This document shows, piece after piece, positions 1-8,485 of a DNA stretch of 64,000 bases (its first letter is position 1; every line of letters begins with the position of its first letter). Both the position numbers and the translations under genes were made by a program. Below the pieces are notes generated by a model, which did not search any database, was not told the DNA's origin, and worked only from the letters and a program-made list of their open reading frames with translations. The stretch is taken from assembly GCA_040772885.1 (NCBI GenBank), contig JAXGXF010000002.1:186001-250000 (forward strand), read 5' to 3'. This stretch comes from Pullichristensenella sp002068815. GTDB taxonomy: Bacteria > Bacillota > Clostridia > Christensenellales > Aristaeellaceae.

Positions 1-581
1 TCCGAGTGGCGCTTGACCGCGCCGGTCGTCTTCGCCATCTGCATCAAGGACAGTATGCCCTCCTGCATGCGCGCGCCGCCGGACACGCAGAAGCCGACGA
101 CCGGCAGCGATTTTTCGAGCGCGTATTCGAACAGCCGCGCGATCTTCTCGCCGACGGCGGTGCCCATCGAGCCCATCATGAACGACGGCTCCATCGCGAA
201 CAGGCACGCGGGGATGCCGCCGATTTGGCACTCGCCCACGACGACGGCCTCGACCTCGTTCGACTGCTCCCGCGCGCTCACGAGCTTCTTGTCGTAGTCC
301 GGGAACGCGATCGGGTTCACGCCGCGAAGCGTCGGCCAGAGTTCCTGGAACGTGTTTTCGTCCGCCGTCAGCGCGATCCTGCGCCGCGCGGACACGCGGA
401 AGTGGTGCTGGCACTTCGGGCATACGTCCGCGTGCCTTGAAAGCTCCTCGGCCGGGTTCATCGCCTTGCAGTTCGGGCAGGAGGCGTAGAGCTGGCCCGG
501 AATCTCCGGCCTCGCCATGCTGTTTGCGCCCGCGTCCTCCAGCTTGTTGCGGGGGCGGCGGAACAAATTTCTCGTGAGCAT
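1..581 (-). CDS. accD: Acetyl-CoA carboxylase carboxyltransferase subunit beta (3' end beyond window)
   Basis: AccD forms the carboxyltransferase half of acetyl-CoA carboxylase with AccA, moving CO2 from biotinyl-AccB to acetyl-CoA to make malonyl-CoA. About 193 N-terminal residues are visible. They contain the family's four-cysteine zinc ribbon (CPNC, then CPKC about 20 residues later) followed by HHFRVSARRRI and the crotonase-like region GGARMQEGILSLMQM. The ATG at 581 lies 3 bp after the accC stop. It is the last visible gene of the fab operon; accA would be expected just beyond the window edge. The gene is cut by the window, not by mutation. Confidence 0.95.
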   Translation of the reverse strand, partial: MLTRNLFRRPRNKLEDAGANSMARPEIPGQLYASCPNCKAMNPAEELSRHADVCPKCQHHFRVSARRRIALTADENTFQELWPTLRGVNPIAFPDYDKKLVSAREQSNEVEAVVVGECQIGGIPACLFAMEPSFMMGSMGTAVGEKIARLFEYALEKSLPVVGFCVSGGARMQEGILSLMQMAKTTGAVKRHS

Positions 582-584
582 TTG

Positions 585-1916
585 TTACCTCCCGCTCAGA
601 TAGTCGGTCGTGTAGGTCCCGTCCTCGAACGCGCGCTCGGCGATCAGCTCGGCCTGCATCCAGCCGGTGTGGTCGACGCCCTCGATGACCATCTCGCACA
701 GCGCCGCCTGCATCTTGCGGATCGCCTCGGCGCGCGTCGGCGCATGGACGATCAGCTTCGCGATCATCGAGTCGTAGAACGGCGGGATCACGTAGTCCTG
801 GTAGAGCGCCGTGTCGAAGCGAACCCACGGGCCGCCCGGCACGTGCAAGAGGCTCACCTTGCCGGCGCAGGGCCGGAAGTTCTCCTGCGGGTTCTCGGCG
901 TTGATGCGGCACTCGATCGCGTGGCCGCGGAGCTTTATGTCGCTCTGCTGGAACGGGATCGGCGTGCCCGCCGCGACGCGTATCTGCCACTTGACGAGGT
1001 CGATGCCGGTCACCATCTCGGTCACCGGGTGCTCGACCTGCAATCGCGTGTTCATCTCCATGAAGTAGAATTTCCCGTCCCGGTCGAGCAGGAACTCGAC
1101 GGTGCCGACGCCCTCGTAGCCGACCGCGCGCGCGGCCTTCGCCGCGGCCTCGAGAAGCCCCTCGCGCACCGCGGGCGTCACCGCCGGCGACGGGCTCTCC
1201 TCGATCAATTTCTGGTTCCTGCGCTGCATCGAGCACTCGCGCTCGCCGAGCGTCACGACGCTCCCGTCCATGTCGCACAACAGCTGCACCTCGATGTGCT
1301 TGACCTTCTCGAGCAGCTTTTCCATGTAGACCGCGCCGTCGCCGAACGCGCTCCCGGCCTCGGCGGTCGCGGCGAGGTACGCGCGCTCGAGCTCGTCCTC
1401 GGAGTTCACGCGGCGAATTCCCCTGCCGCCGCCGCCGGCGCGCGCCTTGATGAGCAGCGGAAAGCCGATGCGCCCCGCCTCTTCGCGAAGCTGCCCGACG
1501 CTCGCGACGACGTCCGAGCCGGGCACGACCGGCACGCCCGCCTCGCGCATCGTGCGGCGCGCCTCGTCCTTGTCGCCCATCAGCCGGATCACGTCTGCGG
1601 ACGGGCCGATGAACTTGATCTTGCACCGGCTGCACAGGTCGGCAAAGCGCGGGTTCTCCGAGAGCAGCCCGTAGCCCGGATGGATCGCCGGCGCGCCGGT
1701 CACCGCCGCCGCGGAGAGGATCGCCGCCATGTTGAGATAGCTTCCCGTCGCCGCCGCGGGGCCGATGCACACGCTCTCGTCCGCGAGCGATACGTGCAGC
1801 GCGTCGCGGTCGGCCTCGGAGAACACGGCGACCGTCGAGATGCCCATCTCCTTGCAGGCGCGGATCACGCGCACGGCGATCTCGCCGCGGTTGGCAATCA
1901 AAATCTTAGGAAACAC
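585..1916 (-). CDS. accC: Biotin carboxylase subunit of acetyl-CoA carboxylase
   Basis: AccC carboxylates the biotin on AccB using ATP and bicarbonate. The 443-residue protein has the usual length and order: N-terminal KILIANRGEIAVRV, the ATP-grasp glycine-rich loop KARAGGGGRGIR, the catalytic segment FMEMNTRLQVEHPVTE, and the C-terminal lid. The start is a GTG at 1916 with AGGAGG five bases upstream. It lies between fabZ and accD in the operon. Two paralogous AccC functions are possible in principle (acetyl-CoA or pyruvate carboxylase), but the accB/accD neighbours settle it as the fatty-acid enzyme. Confidence 0.97.
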   Translation of the reverse strand: MFPKILIANRGEIAVRVIRACKEMGISTVAVFSEADRDALHVSLADESVCIGPAAATGSYLNMAAILSAAAVTGAPAIHPGYGLLSENPRFADLCSRCKIKFIGPSADVIRLMGDKDEARRTMREAGVPVVPGSDVVASVGQLREEAGRIGFPLLIKARAGGGGRGIRRVNSEDELERAYLAATAEAGSAFGDGAVYMEKLLEKVKHIEVQLLCDMDGSVVTLGERECSMQRRNQKLIEESPSPAVTPAVREGLLEAAAKAARAVGYEGVGTVEFLLDRDGKFYFMEMNTRLQVEHPVTEMVTGIDLVKWQIRVAAGTPIPFQQSDIKLRGHAIECRINAENPQENFRPCAGKVSLLHVPGGPWVRFDTALYQDYVIPPFYDSMIAKLIVHAPTRAEAIRKMQAALCEMVIEGVDHTGWMQAELIAERAFEDGTYTTDYLSGR

Positions 1917-1930
1917 GTTGGCCTCCTATA

Positions 1931-2341
1931 TCAAGCTAATATGAAGGAGAACTCGCCCGACGCGCAAACGTCGCCGTTCACGCGCGCCTCCCCCTGGACG
2001 ACGACGACGTTGAGCTTCCTGCGAAGCTCCTTGGCCTTGACCTCGAGCCGGTCCCCGGGCCGGACCATCTTCCGGAAGCGCACCTTGTCGATGCCCGCGT
2101 AGTAGGCGGTGCGGCCCGCGAGCTCATTCGCGAACAGCGTGCAGCTCGCCTGCGCGATGATCTCGCACTGGACGACGCCCGGCATCACGGGATTCCCCGG
2201 GAAGTGCCCGTCGAAGAACCACTCGTCGCCGCGCGCCAGGTAGGTCCCGTGCGCCGTGCCGTCCGGGTCGAGAAAGGCCGAATCGAGCAAAAGCATATTG
2301 CCGCGGTGCGGCAGGATTTCCATGATCTCGTCTCTGTTCAT
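1931..2341 (-). CDS. fabZ: 3-hydroxyacyl-ACP dehydratase FabZ
   Basis: FabZ dehydrates beta-hydroxyacyl-ACP to trans-2-enoyl-ACP in the elongation cycle. The 136-residue hot-dog fold protein carries the signature LPHR near residue 10, the catalytic His46 in GHFPGNPVMPGV, and Glu60 in VQCEIIAQA. It sits between accB and accC, a standard position in Clostridia and streptococci. No FabM or FabA gene is present in this operon, so how unsaturated fatty acids are made cannot be read from the window. Confidence 0.96.
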   Translation of the reverse strand: MNRDEIMEILPHRGNMLLLDSAFLDPDGTAHGTYLARGDEWFFDGHFPGNPVMPGVVQCEIIAQASCTLFANELAGRTAYYAGIDKVRFRKMVRPGDRLEVKAKELRRKLNVVVVQGEARVNGDVCASGEFSFILA

Positions 2342-2348
2342 TCTTACC

Positions 2349-2791
<443 letters not shown>

Positions 2792-2795
<4 letters not shown>

Positions 2796-4024
2796 ACATA
2801 CCTCCGAAGCGCAATGACGGCGTTGTGCCCGCCGAATCCGAGCGACACGGACAGCGCCGCCTCCGCCTGTGCCACAACCGCATGGTTCGGCACGTAGTTC
2901 AGGTCGCAGCCGGGGTCCGGGGTCAGAAGGTTGATCGTCGGCGGGATGACGCCGCGCGAGAGCGCGAGCGCGCTCGCGATGCACTCCATCGCGCCCGCCG
3001 CGCCCAGCATGTGCCCGGTCATCGATTTCGTCGAGCTGATGAGCGCCGCCCGGGCCCGCTCCTCCCCCAGCGCCTTCTTGATCGCAAGCGTCTCGGACAC
3101 GTCGTTTAACGGCGTGCCCGTGCCGTGCGCGTTGATGTAGAGAAGCCCCTCCGGGCTCCCGGCCTCCTCGAAGGCCAGCCGGATCGCGCGCGCGCCGCCC
3201 TCCGCCTCCGGGTCCGGGGCGGTCACGTGGTGCGCGTCGCAGGTGTTCGCGTAGCCCGCAATTTCTGCATAAATATGCGCGCCGCGCTCCTTGGCATGCT
3301 CGAGGTTCTCGAGCACGACGATGGCCGCGCCCTCGCCCATCACAAAGCCCGCGCGCCTCACGTCAAACGGCAGAGACGCCGCGTCCGGGTCGTCCGACTC
3401 GGTCAGCGCCTTGCAGTTGGCAAACCCCGCGACCGACAAGAGGTTGATCGTCGCCTCGCTGCCACCGGCGAAGATCGCGTCCGCGTAGCCGAAGCGGATC
3501 GCGCGGTACGCCTCGCCGATGGTGTTCGTGGACGTCGCGCACGCGGTCACGACCGGCAGACTCGGGCCCTTCGCCGAGTACTCGATCGCGATGTTGCCCG
3601 CGGCGATGTTCGAGATCATCATCGGTATGAACAGCGGCGAGATGCGCGACGGCCCGCGCGAGGCGAGCTTCTCGCACTCGGCGACGAACGTCTGCATGCC
3701 GCCGATGCCGCTGCCGACGTAGACGCCGAGCCGCTCGGGGTCGACGGTGCCGCCGATGCCGCTATCCTCCGCCGCCTGCTTCGCCGCGGCCATCGCGTAC
3801 TGCGAGAACAGGTCCATGCGCCTGGCGTCGCCGCGCGTGATGCCGTAGTTCTCGGGGTTGAAGTCCCTGACCTCCGCCGCGACGGAGATCTTCGTCCCCT
3901 CCGGGTTGAACTTCGTGATCCTGCCGATGCCCGACACGCCGCCGGACAGGTTCCGGAATGCCGTCTCTATATCGCATCCGACGGGCGAAATGACGCCCAT
4001 GCCGGTGATGGCCACCCTGTTCAT
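2792..4024 (-). CDS. fabF: Beta-ketoacyl-ACP synthase II
   Basis: FabF condenses malonyl-ACP with acyl-ACP during chain elongation. From the ATG at 4024 the protein is 410 residues. The catalytic Cys-His-His triad is visible as Cys162 (VVTACATSTN), His300 (INAHGTGTPLND) and His338 (STKSMTGHMLGA). An upstream in-frame GTG at 4033 would directly abut the GAGGGGG ribosome site, whereas the ATG has about 8 bases of spacing, so the ATG is preferred. It lies between fabG and accB and its stop overlaps the accB start by four bases. Confidence 0.97.
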
Positions 4025-4040
4025 CCTGTGCACCCCCTCA

Positions 4041-4778
4041 TCAGATGTACATGCCGCCGTCCACCTTGAGTACGCAGCCGGTGATGTACCCGGCCCCGTC
4101 CCCGGCGAGGAACGCGACGGCGTTCGCGACGTCCTCGACCGAGCCGAGCCGCCCCTTGGGGAGTGCCGAAATCCCCTTTTCGAGCGTCGCCGGCGCCATC
4201 GAGCCGGTCATGTCCGTCTCGATAAACCCCGGCGCGACCGCGTTGACGGTGATGCCGCGCGACGCGACCTCGCGCGCGATCGCCTTCGTGAGGCCCACGA
4301 GCCCCGCCTTGCTCGAGGCGTAGTTCGCCTGCCCGGCGTTGCCCATCAGCCCCGCGACCGACGTTATGTTCACGATCCTGCCCGAGCGCCTGCGAACGAG
4401 GGCGGGCAGGCACGCGCGGATCATGTGGAACGCGCCGTTCAGGTTCACGTCGACGACGGCCGCGAAGTCCTCCGGGGACATGCGCATCGCGAGCGCGTCG
4501 CGGACGATCCCCGCGTTGTTTATCAGTATGTCCACATTGCCAAGGGTTTCCGCAACCTGTTTGACCGCGGCCTCCGCCTGCCGGTAGTCCGACACGTCGC
4601 ATTGTATCGCCAGCGCGCGCGAGCCCTGCCGTTCCAGAAGCCCGACGGCCTCCCGCGCCGCGTCCTCGCGGCCGGCGTAGAGTATCGCGACGTCCGCGCC
4701 GAGCGACGACAGCTTCAGCGCGATCGCCCGCCCGATGCCGCGCGAGCCGCCGGTGACCAGCGCAACCCTGCCCTTCAT
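4041..4778 (-). CDS. fabG: 3-oxoacyl-ACP reductase FabG
   Basis: FabG reduces beta-ketoacyl-ACP to beta-hydroxyacyl-ACP with NADPH. The 245-residue short-chain dehydrogenase has the Rossmann motif TGGSRGIG at residues 9-16, NNAG at 87-90, and the catalytic Ser140, Tyr153 and Lys157 (Y-x3-K). It is flanked by fabD, 4 bp upstream, and fabF, consistent with co-translation in the operon. Length and motifs are typical, and nothing is odd. Confidence 0.97.
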   Translation of the reverse strand: MKGRVALVTGGSRGIGRAIALKLSSLGADVAILYAGREDAAREAVGLLERQGSRALAIQCDVSDYRQAEAAVKQVAETLGNVDILINNAGIVRDALAMRMSPEDFAAVVDVNLNGAFHMIRACLPALVRRRSGRIVNITSVAGLMGNAGQANYASSKAGLVGLTKAIAREVASRGITVNAVAPGFIETDMTGSMAPATLEKGISALPKGRLGSVEDVANAVAFLAGDGAGYITGCVLKVDGGMYI

Positions 4779-4782
4779 CGGC

Positions 4783-5691
4783 TCACACCTCCTTCAGTTT
4801 TTGAAGATCCTCGGGAGATTCCACGTTGACTACCTTCGCCGCCGGAGCGATCTTCCGAATCAGCCCGGAGAGCGTCGCGCCCGCGCCGACCTCGACGAAG
4901 CGGTCGACACCTGCCCGGACCATGTTCTCGACGCTCAACTGCCACCTGACCGGCTCCGAGACCTGCCGGGACAAAAGCGCCGTCATGTCGCCCCCGTAGG
5001 GGAGCGCGGTGCAGTTCGCGTACAGCGGCACGCGCGGCGCGGAAAGCTCTTCGTTCGCGAGGAATTCCGCGAGCGCGCGCGAAGCGTCGCCCATCCACGG
5101 GGTATGGAACGCGCCGCTGACGTTGAGCCTGAGCATCCTGCCGCGGCGCTCGGCGATGCGCTTCTCGAGCTCCGGGTAGACGTCCGCCGCGCACGCGACG
5201 ACCGTCTGACCCGGGCAGTTGTAGTTGGCCGGGAACGCCGCCCCCGGGAATTCCGCGCAGATTTCCTCGACCTCCGACGCCGGAAGCCTGAGCACCGCGC
5301 CCATCGCGCCGGGGTGCCGCTCCGCGCAGGCCTGCATCGACTTCGCGCGCAATTTGACGAATTCGAGCGCGCGCTCAAGCGGCAGCACTCCGCCGAACAC
5401 CGCGGCGGCGACCTCGCCCAGCGAGAACCCGGCGAGGCAGTCGGGCTCGATCCCGGCCTCGCGCGCGGCCTCCGCGCAGGCGTAGTCCATCGCGAACAGG
5501 CACGGCTGCGTGTTGACGGTCCTTGAAAGCTCCTCCGCCGGGCCCTCGAAGCACAGCTTGAGCGTGCCGGGGAGCGCGGCCTCCGCCGCGTCGAACGCGC
5601 GCCGGGCGGCGGGCGACCGCTCGTAGAGCGACTTTCCCATGCCGGGGTACTGCGCGCCCTGCCCGGCGAACACAAACGCTATCGAACCCAT
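4783..5691 (-). CDS. fabD: Malonyl-CoA:ACP transacylase
   Basis: FabD loads malonyl groups from CoA onto ACP. From the ATG at 5691 the protein is 302 residues, with FAGQGAQYPGMG at the N-terminus, nucleophile Ser90 in GFSLGE, and His196 in SGAFHTPWM. The start lies 13 bp inside the end of fabK. A longer in-frame reading upstream is only the shadow of fabK. The preceding fabK and following fabG confirm its role in the fatty-acid operon. Confidence 0.97.
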   Translation of the reverse strand: MGSIAFVFAGQGAQYPGMGKSLYERSPAARRAFDAAEAALPGTLKLCFEGPAEELSRTVNTQPCLFAMDYACAEAAREAGIEPDCLAGFSLGEVAAAVFGGVLPLERALEFVKLRAKSMQACAERHPGAMGAVLRLPASEVEEICAEFPGAAFPANYNCPGQTVVACAADVYPELEKRIAERRGRMLRLNVSGAFHTPWMGDASRALAEFLANEELSAPRVPLYANCTALPYGGDMTALLSRQVSEPVRWQLSVENMVRAGVDRFVEVGAGATLSGLIRKIAPAAKVVNVESPEDLQKLKEV

Positions 5692-6626
5692 CGCGCCCCC
5701 TCCGAAAGCAGCTTCTCGGCCTCCCGGAACATCTCGACGATGATCTCGCGCGCGGGCTTCACGCACTTGACGAGCGCGGCGATCTGCCCGGCCATGAAGC
5801 TGCCGGTCTCGGTGTCGCCCTCGACCGCCGCCCTGCGCAGCGACCCCGCGCCGAGCCGCTCGATCTCCTCGTTCGACTTCGCGCTGTCGTACTCCATCAG
5901 CCCGATCTGCCTGGAGAGCGGATTGCGCAGACAGCGAACCGGGTGGCCGAGCCGACGGCCGGTCACGACCGTGTCGATGTCGCGCGCGGCGAGCACCTTC
6001 TGCTTGTAGTTCGGGTGAATCTGGCACTCCTCGGCGCACAGAAACCGCGTGCCGCACTGTACGCCCTTCGCGCCCAGCATGAACGCCGCCGCGACGCCCC
6101 TGCCGTCCGCGATGCCGCCGGCCGCGATGACCGGGACAGAGACCGCGTCGACGACCTGCGGCACGAGCGCCATCGTCGTCAGCTCGCCGACGTGCCCGCC
6201 GGACTCGCAGCCCTCGGCGATGACCGCCGCCGCGCCCTCGCGCTCGACGCGTCTCGCGATCGCGGTCGACGGAACGACCGGCACGACCTTGATGCCCGCG
6301 GGCACCCATTCCTTCATGTACACGCCCGGCAGCCCCGCGCCGGTCGTGACGACGCTCACCCTCTCCTCGAGGATGACCTTCGCGACCTCGGCGGCGTGCG
6401 GGCTCATCAGCATCACGTTGACGCCGAACGGCCTGTCGGTCATCTCGCGGCATAAGCGGATTTCCCTGCGCAGGTACTCCCCGTCCGCGCTCATCGCGGA
6501 TATCAGCCCGAGCCCCCCGGCGTTCGACACCGCGGCGGCGAGCACGTGCTCGCTGACCCAGGCCATGCCGCCCTGAAAGATCGGGTACTCGATGCCGATT
6601 CGGTCGCAGATGTCGGTCCGGATCAT
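5679..6626 (-). CDS. fabK: FMN-dependent enoyl-ACP reductase II
   Basis: FabK catalyses the last reduction of each elongation cycle (enoyl-ACP to acyl-ACP). It is the flavoprotein alternative to FabI, typical of streptococci and many Clostridia. The 315-residue TIM-barrel protein starts MIRTDICDRIGIEYPIFQGG and carries the FMN phosphate-binding region VIAAGGIADGRG followed by LGAKGVQCGTRF. Its ATG overlaps the acpP stop as ATGA. The nitronate monooxygenase family is similar, but operon position between acpP and fabD identifies FabK. Triclosan insensitivity is expected of organisms relying on FabK (family knowledge). Confidence 0.95.
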   Translation of the reverse strand: MIRTDICDRIGIEYPIFQGGMAWVSEHVLAAAVSNAGGLGLISAMSADGEYLRREIRLCREMTDRPFGVNVMLMSPHAAEVAKVILEERVSVVTTGAGLPGVYMKEWVPAGIKVVPVVPSTAIARRVEREGAAAVIAEGCESGGHVGELTTMALVPQVVDAVSVPVIAAGGIADGRGVAAAFMLGAKGVQCGTRFLCAEECQIHPNYKQKVLAARDIDTVVTGRRLGHPVRCLRNPLSRQIGLMEYDSAKSNEEIERLGAGSLRRAAVEGDTETGSFMAGQIAALVKCVKPAREIIVEMFREAEKLLSEGARWVR

Positions 6627-6847
6627 GCGTTCTTCGCCTCTTCGATGCGCTTGACCAGCGCGGCCATGTTCGTCACGCTCGGGTCGAGCTCGATGTTGAC
6701 GCCGAGCGCGTCCTCGATCTGCATCACGAGGTCGGCGACGTCGAGCGAGTCGAGCTCGAGGTCGGCGAACGTCGATTCCGGCGCGATCGTAGAAACGTCG
6801 ATTCCCTTGTAGTCGGCCAGCATTTCGGCAACTTTTTCAAAGATCAT
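6623..6847 (-). CDS. acpP: Acyl carrier protein
   Basis: ACP carries growing acyl chains on a 4'-phosphopantetheine arm. The 74-residue acidic protein starts MIFEKVAEML and has the attachment motif DSLD with Ser34. The start at 6847 was chosen over a reading 22 codons longer because the latter runs into the fabH end and lacks ACP-like sequence. It lies 38 bp downstream of fabH and overlaps the fabK start by four bases. Confidence 0.96.
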   Translation of the reverse strand: MIFEKVAEMLADYKGIDVSTIAPESTFADLELDSLDVADLVMQIEDALGVNIELDPSVTNMAALVKRIEEAKNA

Positions 6848-6885
6848 GGCTTTTTCCTCCAATATGTCGAATCTATGGAAGGGGC

Positions 6886-7842
6886 TCATGCCCCGGTCCA
6901 TCGGATGACGCACGCGGCCGTCGTGAGCCCCGCGCCGAACGCGCTCATGGCGATCGTCTCCCCCGCGCGCAGCCGCCCCGCGCGGTTCAGTTCGTCGAGC
7001 AGTATCGGGATGCTCGCGGACGACGTGTTCCCGCGCACCTCGATGTTCGTCGGGAACTTCTCCTCCGGCTGCTTAAAGCGCACGCGCACCGCCTCGACGA
7101 TCCGCCTGTTCGCCTGATGCAGCAGGTAGTGGTCGATGCCGTCGGGCGAGAGTCCCGCCTTTTCGATCACGAGCCGGAGATCGTCGACCGAGTGCTGGAC
7201 GGCGAACTTGTAGATCTCCGGGCCGTCCATGTAGAGCGAGGTCGCCGGCTGCCGAACGGTCGCAAACGGGCTGTTGCCCGGGTTCGGGTACATGTTGAGC
7301 GGCGCCGCGTTTCCCTCGCTCGTCAGGTGCGAGCAGAGAAACCCCTCGCCGGCGCCGACGACGACCGCGCCCGCGCCGTCCCCGAACAGCACGCAGGTCG
7401 CGCGGTCGGTCCAGTCCGCGATGCGCGACATCGACTCCGCGCAGACGACGAGCATTTTTTTTGCCTTTCCGGACGAGAGGTACGCATCCGCGACGTCGAG
7501 CGCGTAGACAAACCCCGCGCACGCGCCGTTTATGTCGAGCGCCGCGCCGGCGACGCCGAGCGCCCCCTGCAGCGCGCAGGCGAGCGAGGGCGTGATCGTG
7601 TCGGCGAGCACGGTCGAGCCGAGCACATAGTCGATGTCCGCGGCCGAGAGCCCGGCGCTCTCCAAGGCGGCCTCCGACGCGCGGACGGCGAGCTGCAACA
7701 GCGTCTCGTCGGTCATGATCTGCCTGGAGCAGATGCCGGTGCGCGTGCGAATCCATTCGTCGCTGGTGTCGAGAAATTCCATCAGTCGTTCGTTGTCGAC
7801 GGTCAATCCGGGCAGCGCGCTGCCGGTTCCGAGTATTCTCAT
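6886..7842 (-). CDS. fabH: Beta-ketoacyl-ACP synthase III
   Basis: FabH starts fatty-acid synthesis by condensing acetyl-CoA (or a branched acyl-CoA) with malonyl-ACP. From the ATG at 7842 the protein has 318 residues with catalytic Cys108 (INGACAGFVY), His242 (YLLHQANRRI) and Asn272 (EVRGNTSSAS). Its start overlaps the stop of the upstream MarR-type gene as ATGA, so regulator and first enzyme are translationally coupled. This is the order seen in FabT-regulated fab operons. Confidence 0.97.
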   Translation of the reverse strand: MRILGTGSALPGLTVDNERLMEFLDTSDEWIRTRTGICSRQIMTDETLLQLAVRASEAALESAGLSAADIDYVLGSTVLADTITPSLACALQGALGVAGAALDINGACAGFVYALDVADAYLSSGKAKKMLVVCAESMSRIADWTDRATCVLFGDGAGAVVVGAGEGFLCSHLTSEGNAAPLNMYPNPGNSPFATVRQPATSLYMDGPEIYKFAVQHSVDDLRLVIEKAGLSPDGIDHYLLHQANRRIVEAVRVRFKQPEEKFPTNIEVRGNTSSASIPILLDELNRAGRLRAGETIAMSAFGAGLTTAACVIRWTGA

Positions 7843-8318
7843 TCTGCACTTCCCCCTCCGCGCCCGAACTCCTCGACCTTGCCCCGCATAAAGTCGTTCA
7901 TCTTGTGGAGTCCGGAGAGCAGAGCTTCCTTTTCCGCGGGGTTCATGTCCCTCGCGACCGCGCGGACGAGCTGCCGGTGAAAATACCGGTGCGCGGTCTC
8001 GGCGCGGCGGCCCTGATCGGTCAGGAGCACCTTCACGCGGCGGCCGTCGTCGCTCGCGCGGTCCTTCGTGATGTAGCCCTTTTTCTCGAGCCGCTTGACC
8101 GCCATCGTGACCGACGGCGGCGTGATCTCCAGATCCTGCGCGATGTCGGTGATCGTGCACCCGTCCGCCCAGTTCTTGCCGATGCTCTCGAGCATGTGCA
8201 TCTCGCTGATCGTCAGGCTGTCGTTGCTCAGGCGGCGCAGCATGACCTCCTCCACCTTGCACAGCGAGCGGTAGGTGGTGACGAACATCTCGTTCAGGCC
8301 CGAAAGAAAGGGATCCAT
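7839..8318 (-). CDS. MarR-family repressor of fatty-acid synthesis, FabT-like
   Basis: A 159-residue winged-helix MarR protein and first gene of the fab operon. The HTH segment is at about residues 53-82 (TITDIAQDLEITPPSVTMAV), followed by the wing with the MarR signature DGRRVKVLLT. FabT of streptococci occupies the same place and represses the operon when bound to acyl-ACP; that function is inferred here from position and family. A 19-bp palindrome overlapping the operon promoter is the probable autoregulatory operator. The ATG is preceded by GGAGG with 7 bases of spacing. I did not assign the symbol fabT because sequence identity cannot be measured here. Confidence 0.88.
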   Translation of the reverse strand: MDPFLSGLNEMFVTTYRSLCKVEEVMLRRLSNDSLTISEMHMLESIGKNWADGCTITDIAQDLEITPPSVTMAVKRLEKKGYITKDRASDDGRRVKVLLTDQGRRAETAHRYFHRQLVRAVARDMNPAEKEALLSGLHKMNDFMRGKVEEFGRGGGSAE

Positions 8319-8336
8319 CGCGAGGCCTCCAAATCA

Positions 8337-8355
8337 ATTAATTAGACTAATTAAT
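8337..8355. promoter_or_regulatory. Palindromic operator of the fab operon
   Basis: ATTAATTAG-A-CTAATTAAT is a perfect 19-bp inverted repeat with a single central base. It overlaps the last two bases of the -10 box and covers the expected transcription start. It lies in an AT-rich island directly before the MarR-type gene, so it is the likely site for that repressor. Confidence 0.8.
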
Positions 8356-8382
8356 GATATCTCCGGAGCCGGCGATTGTCAA
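8354..8382 (-). promoter_or_regulatory. Promoter of the fab operon
   Basis: On the minus strand TTGACA (8377-8382) is followed after 17 bases by TATCAT (8354-8359). The match to the sigma-A consensus is strong. Transcription would run through the operator into the MarR-type gene and at least to accD. Confidence 0.85.
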
Positions 8383-8433
8383 TAGGTTTTCCCAAAGATA
8401 GCGCGCCCATAAACTTCTTAAAGATTGTGGCGG

Positions 8434-8473
8434 AAAAATAGACGAGGCCCCGCGAAAATATCGCGGAGCCTCG
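8434..8473 (-). terminator. Rho-independent terminator after the aldo/keto reductase
   Basis: The arms CGAGGCCCCGCGA and TCGCGGAGCCTCG (8443-8473, one mismatch) flank a short A/T loop. On the minus strand the hairpin is followed by CTATTTTT. It separates the ABC transporter/AKR operon from the fab promoter. Confidence 0.8.
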
Positions 8474-8485
8474 GACGCATGGTTT

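Noticed and set aside
582..2102. 506-codon open frame on the plus strand across accC/fabZ
   Set aside because: It is antisense to genes with perfect family motifs, has no ribosome site and Arg/His/Leu-rich shadow composition typical of high-GC DNA. The same applies to the other long antisense frames (for example 8558-9445, 12300-13556, 15737-16939, 19820-22198, 22299-24254, 24215-27124, 43419-45017, 48968-50875, 58860-60368).
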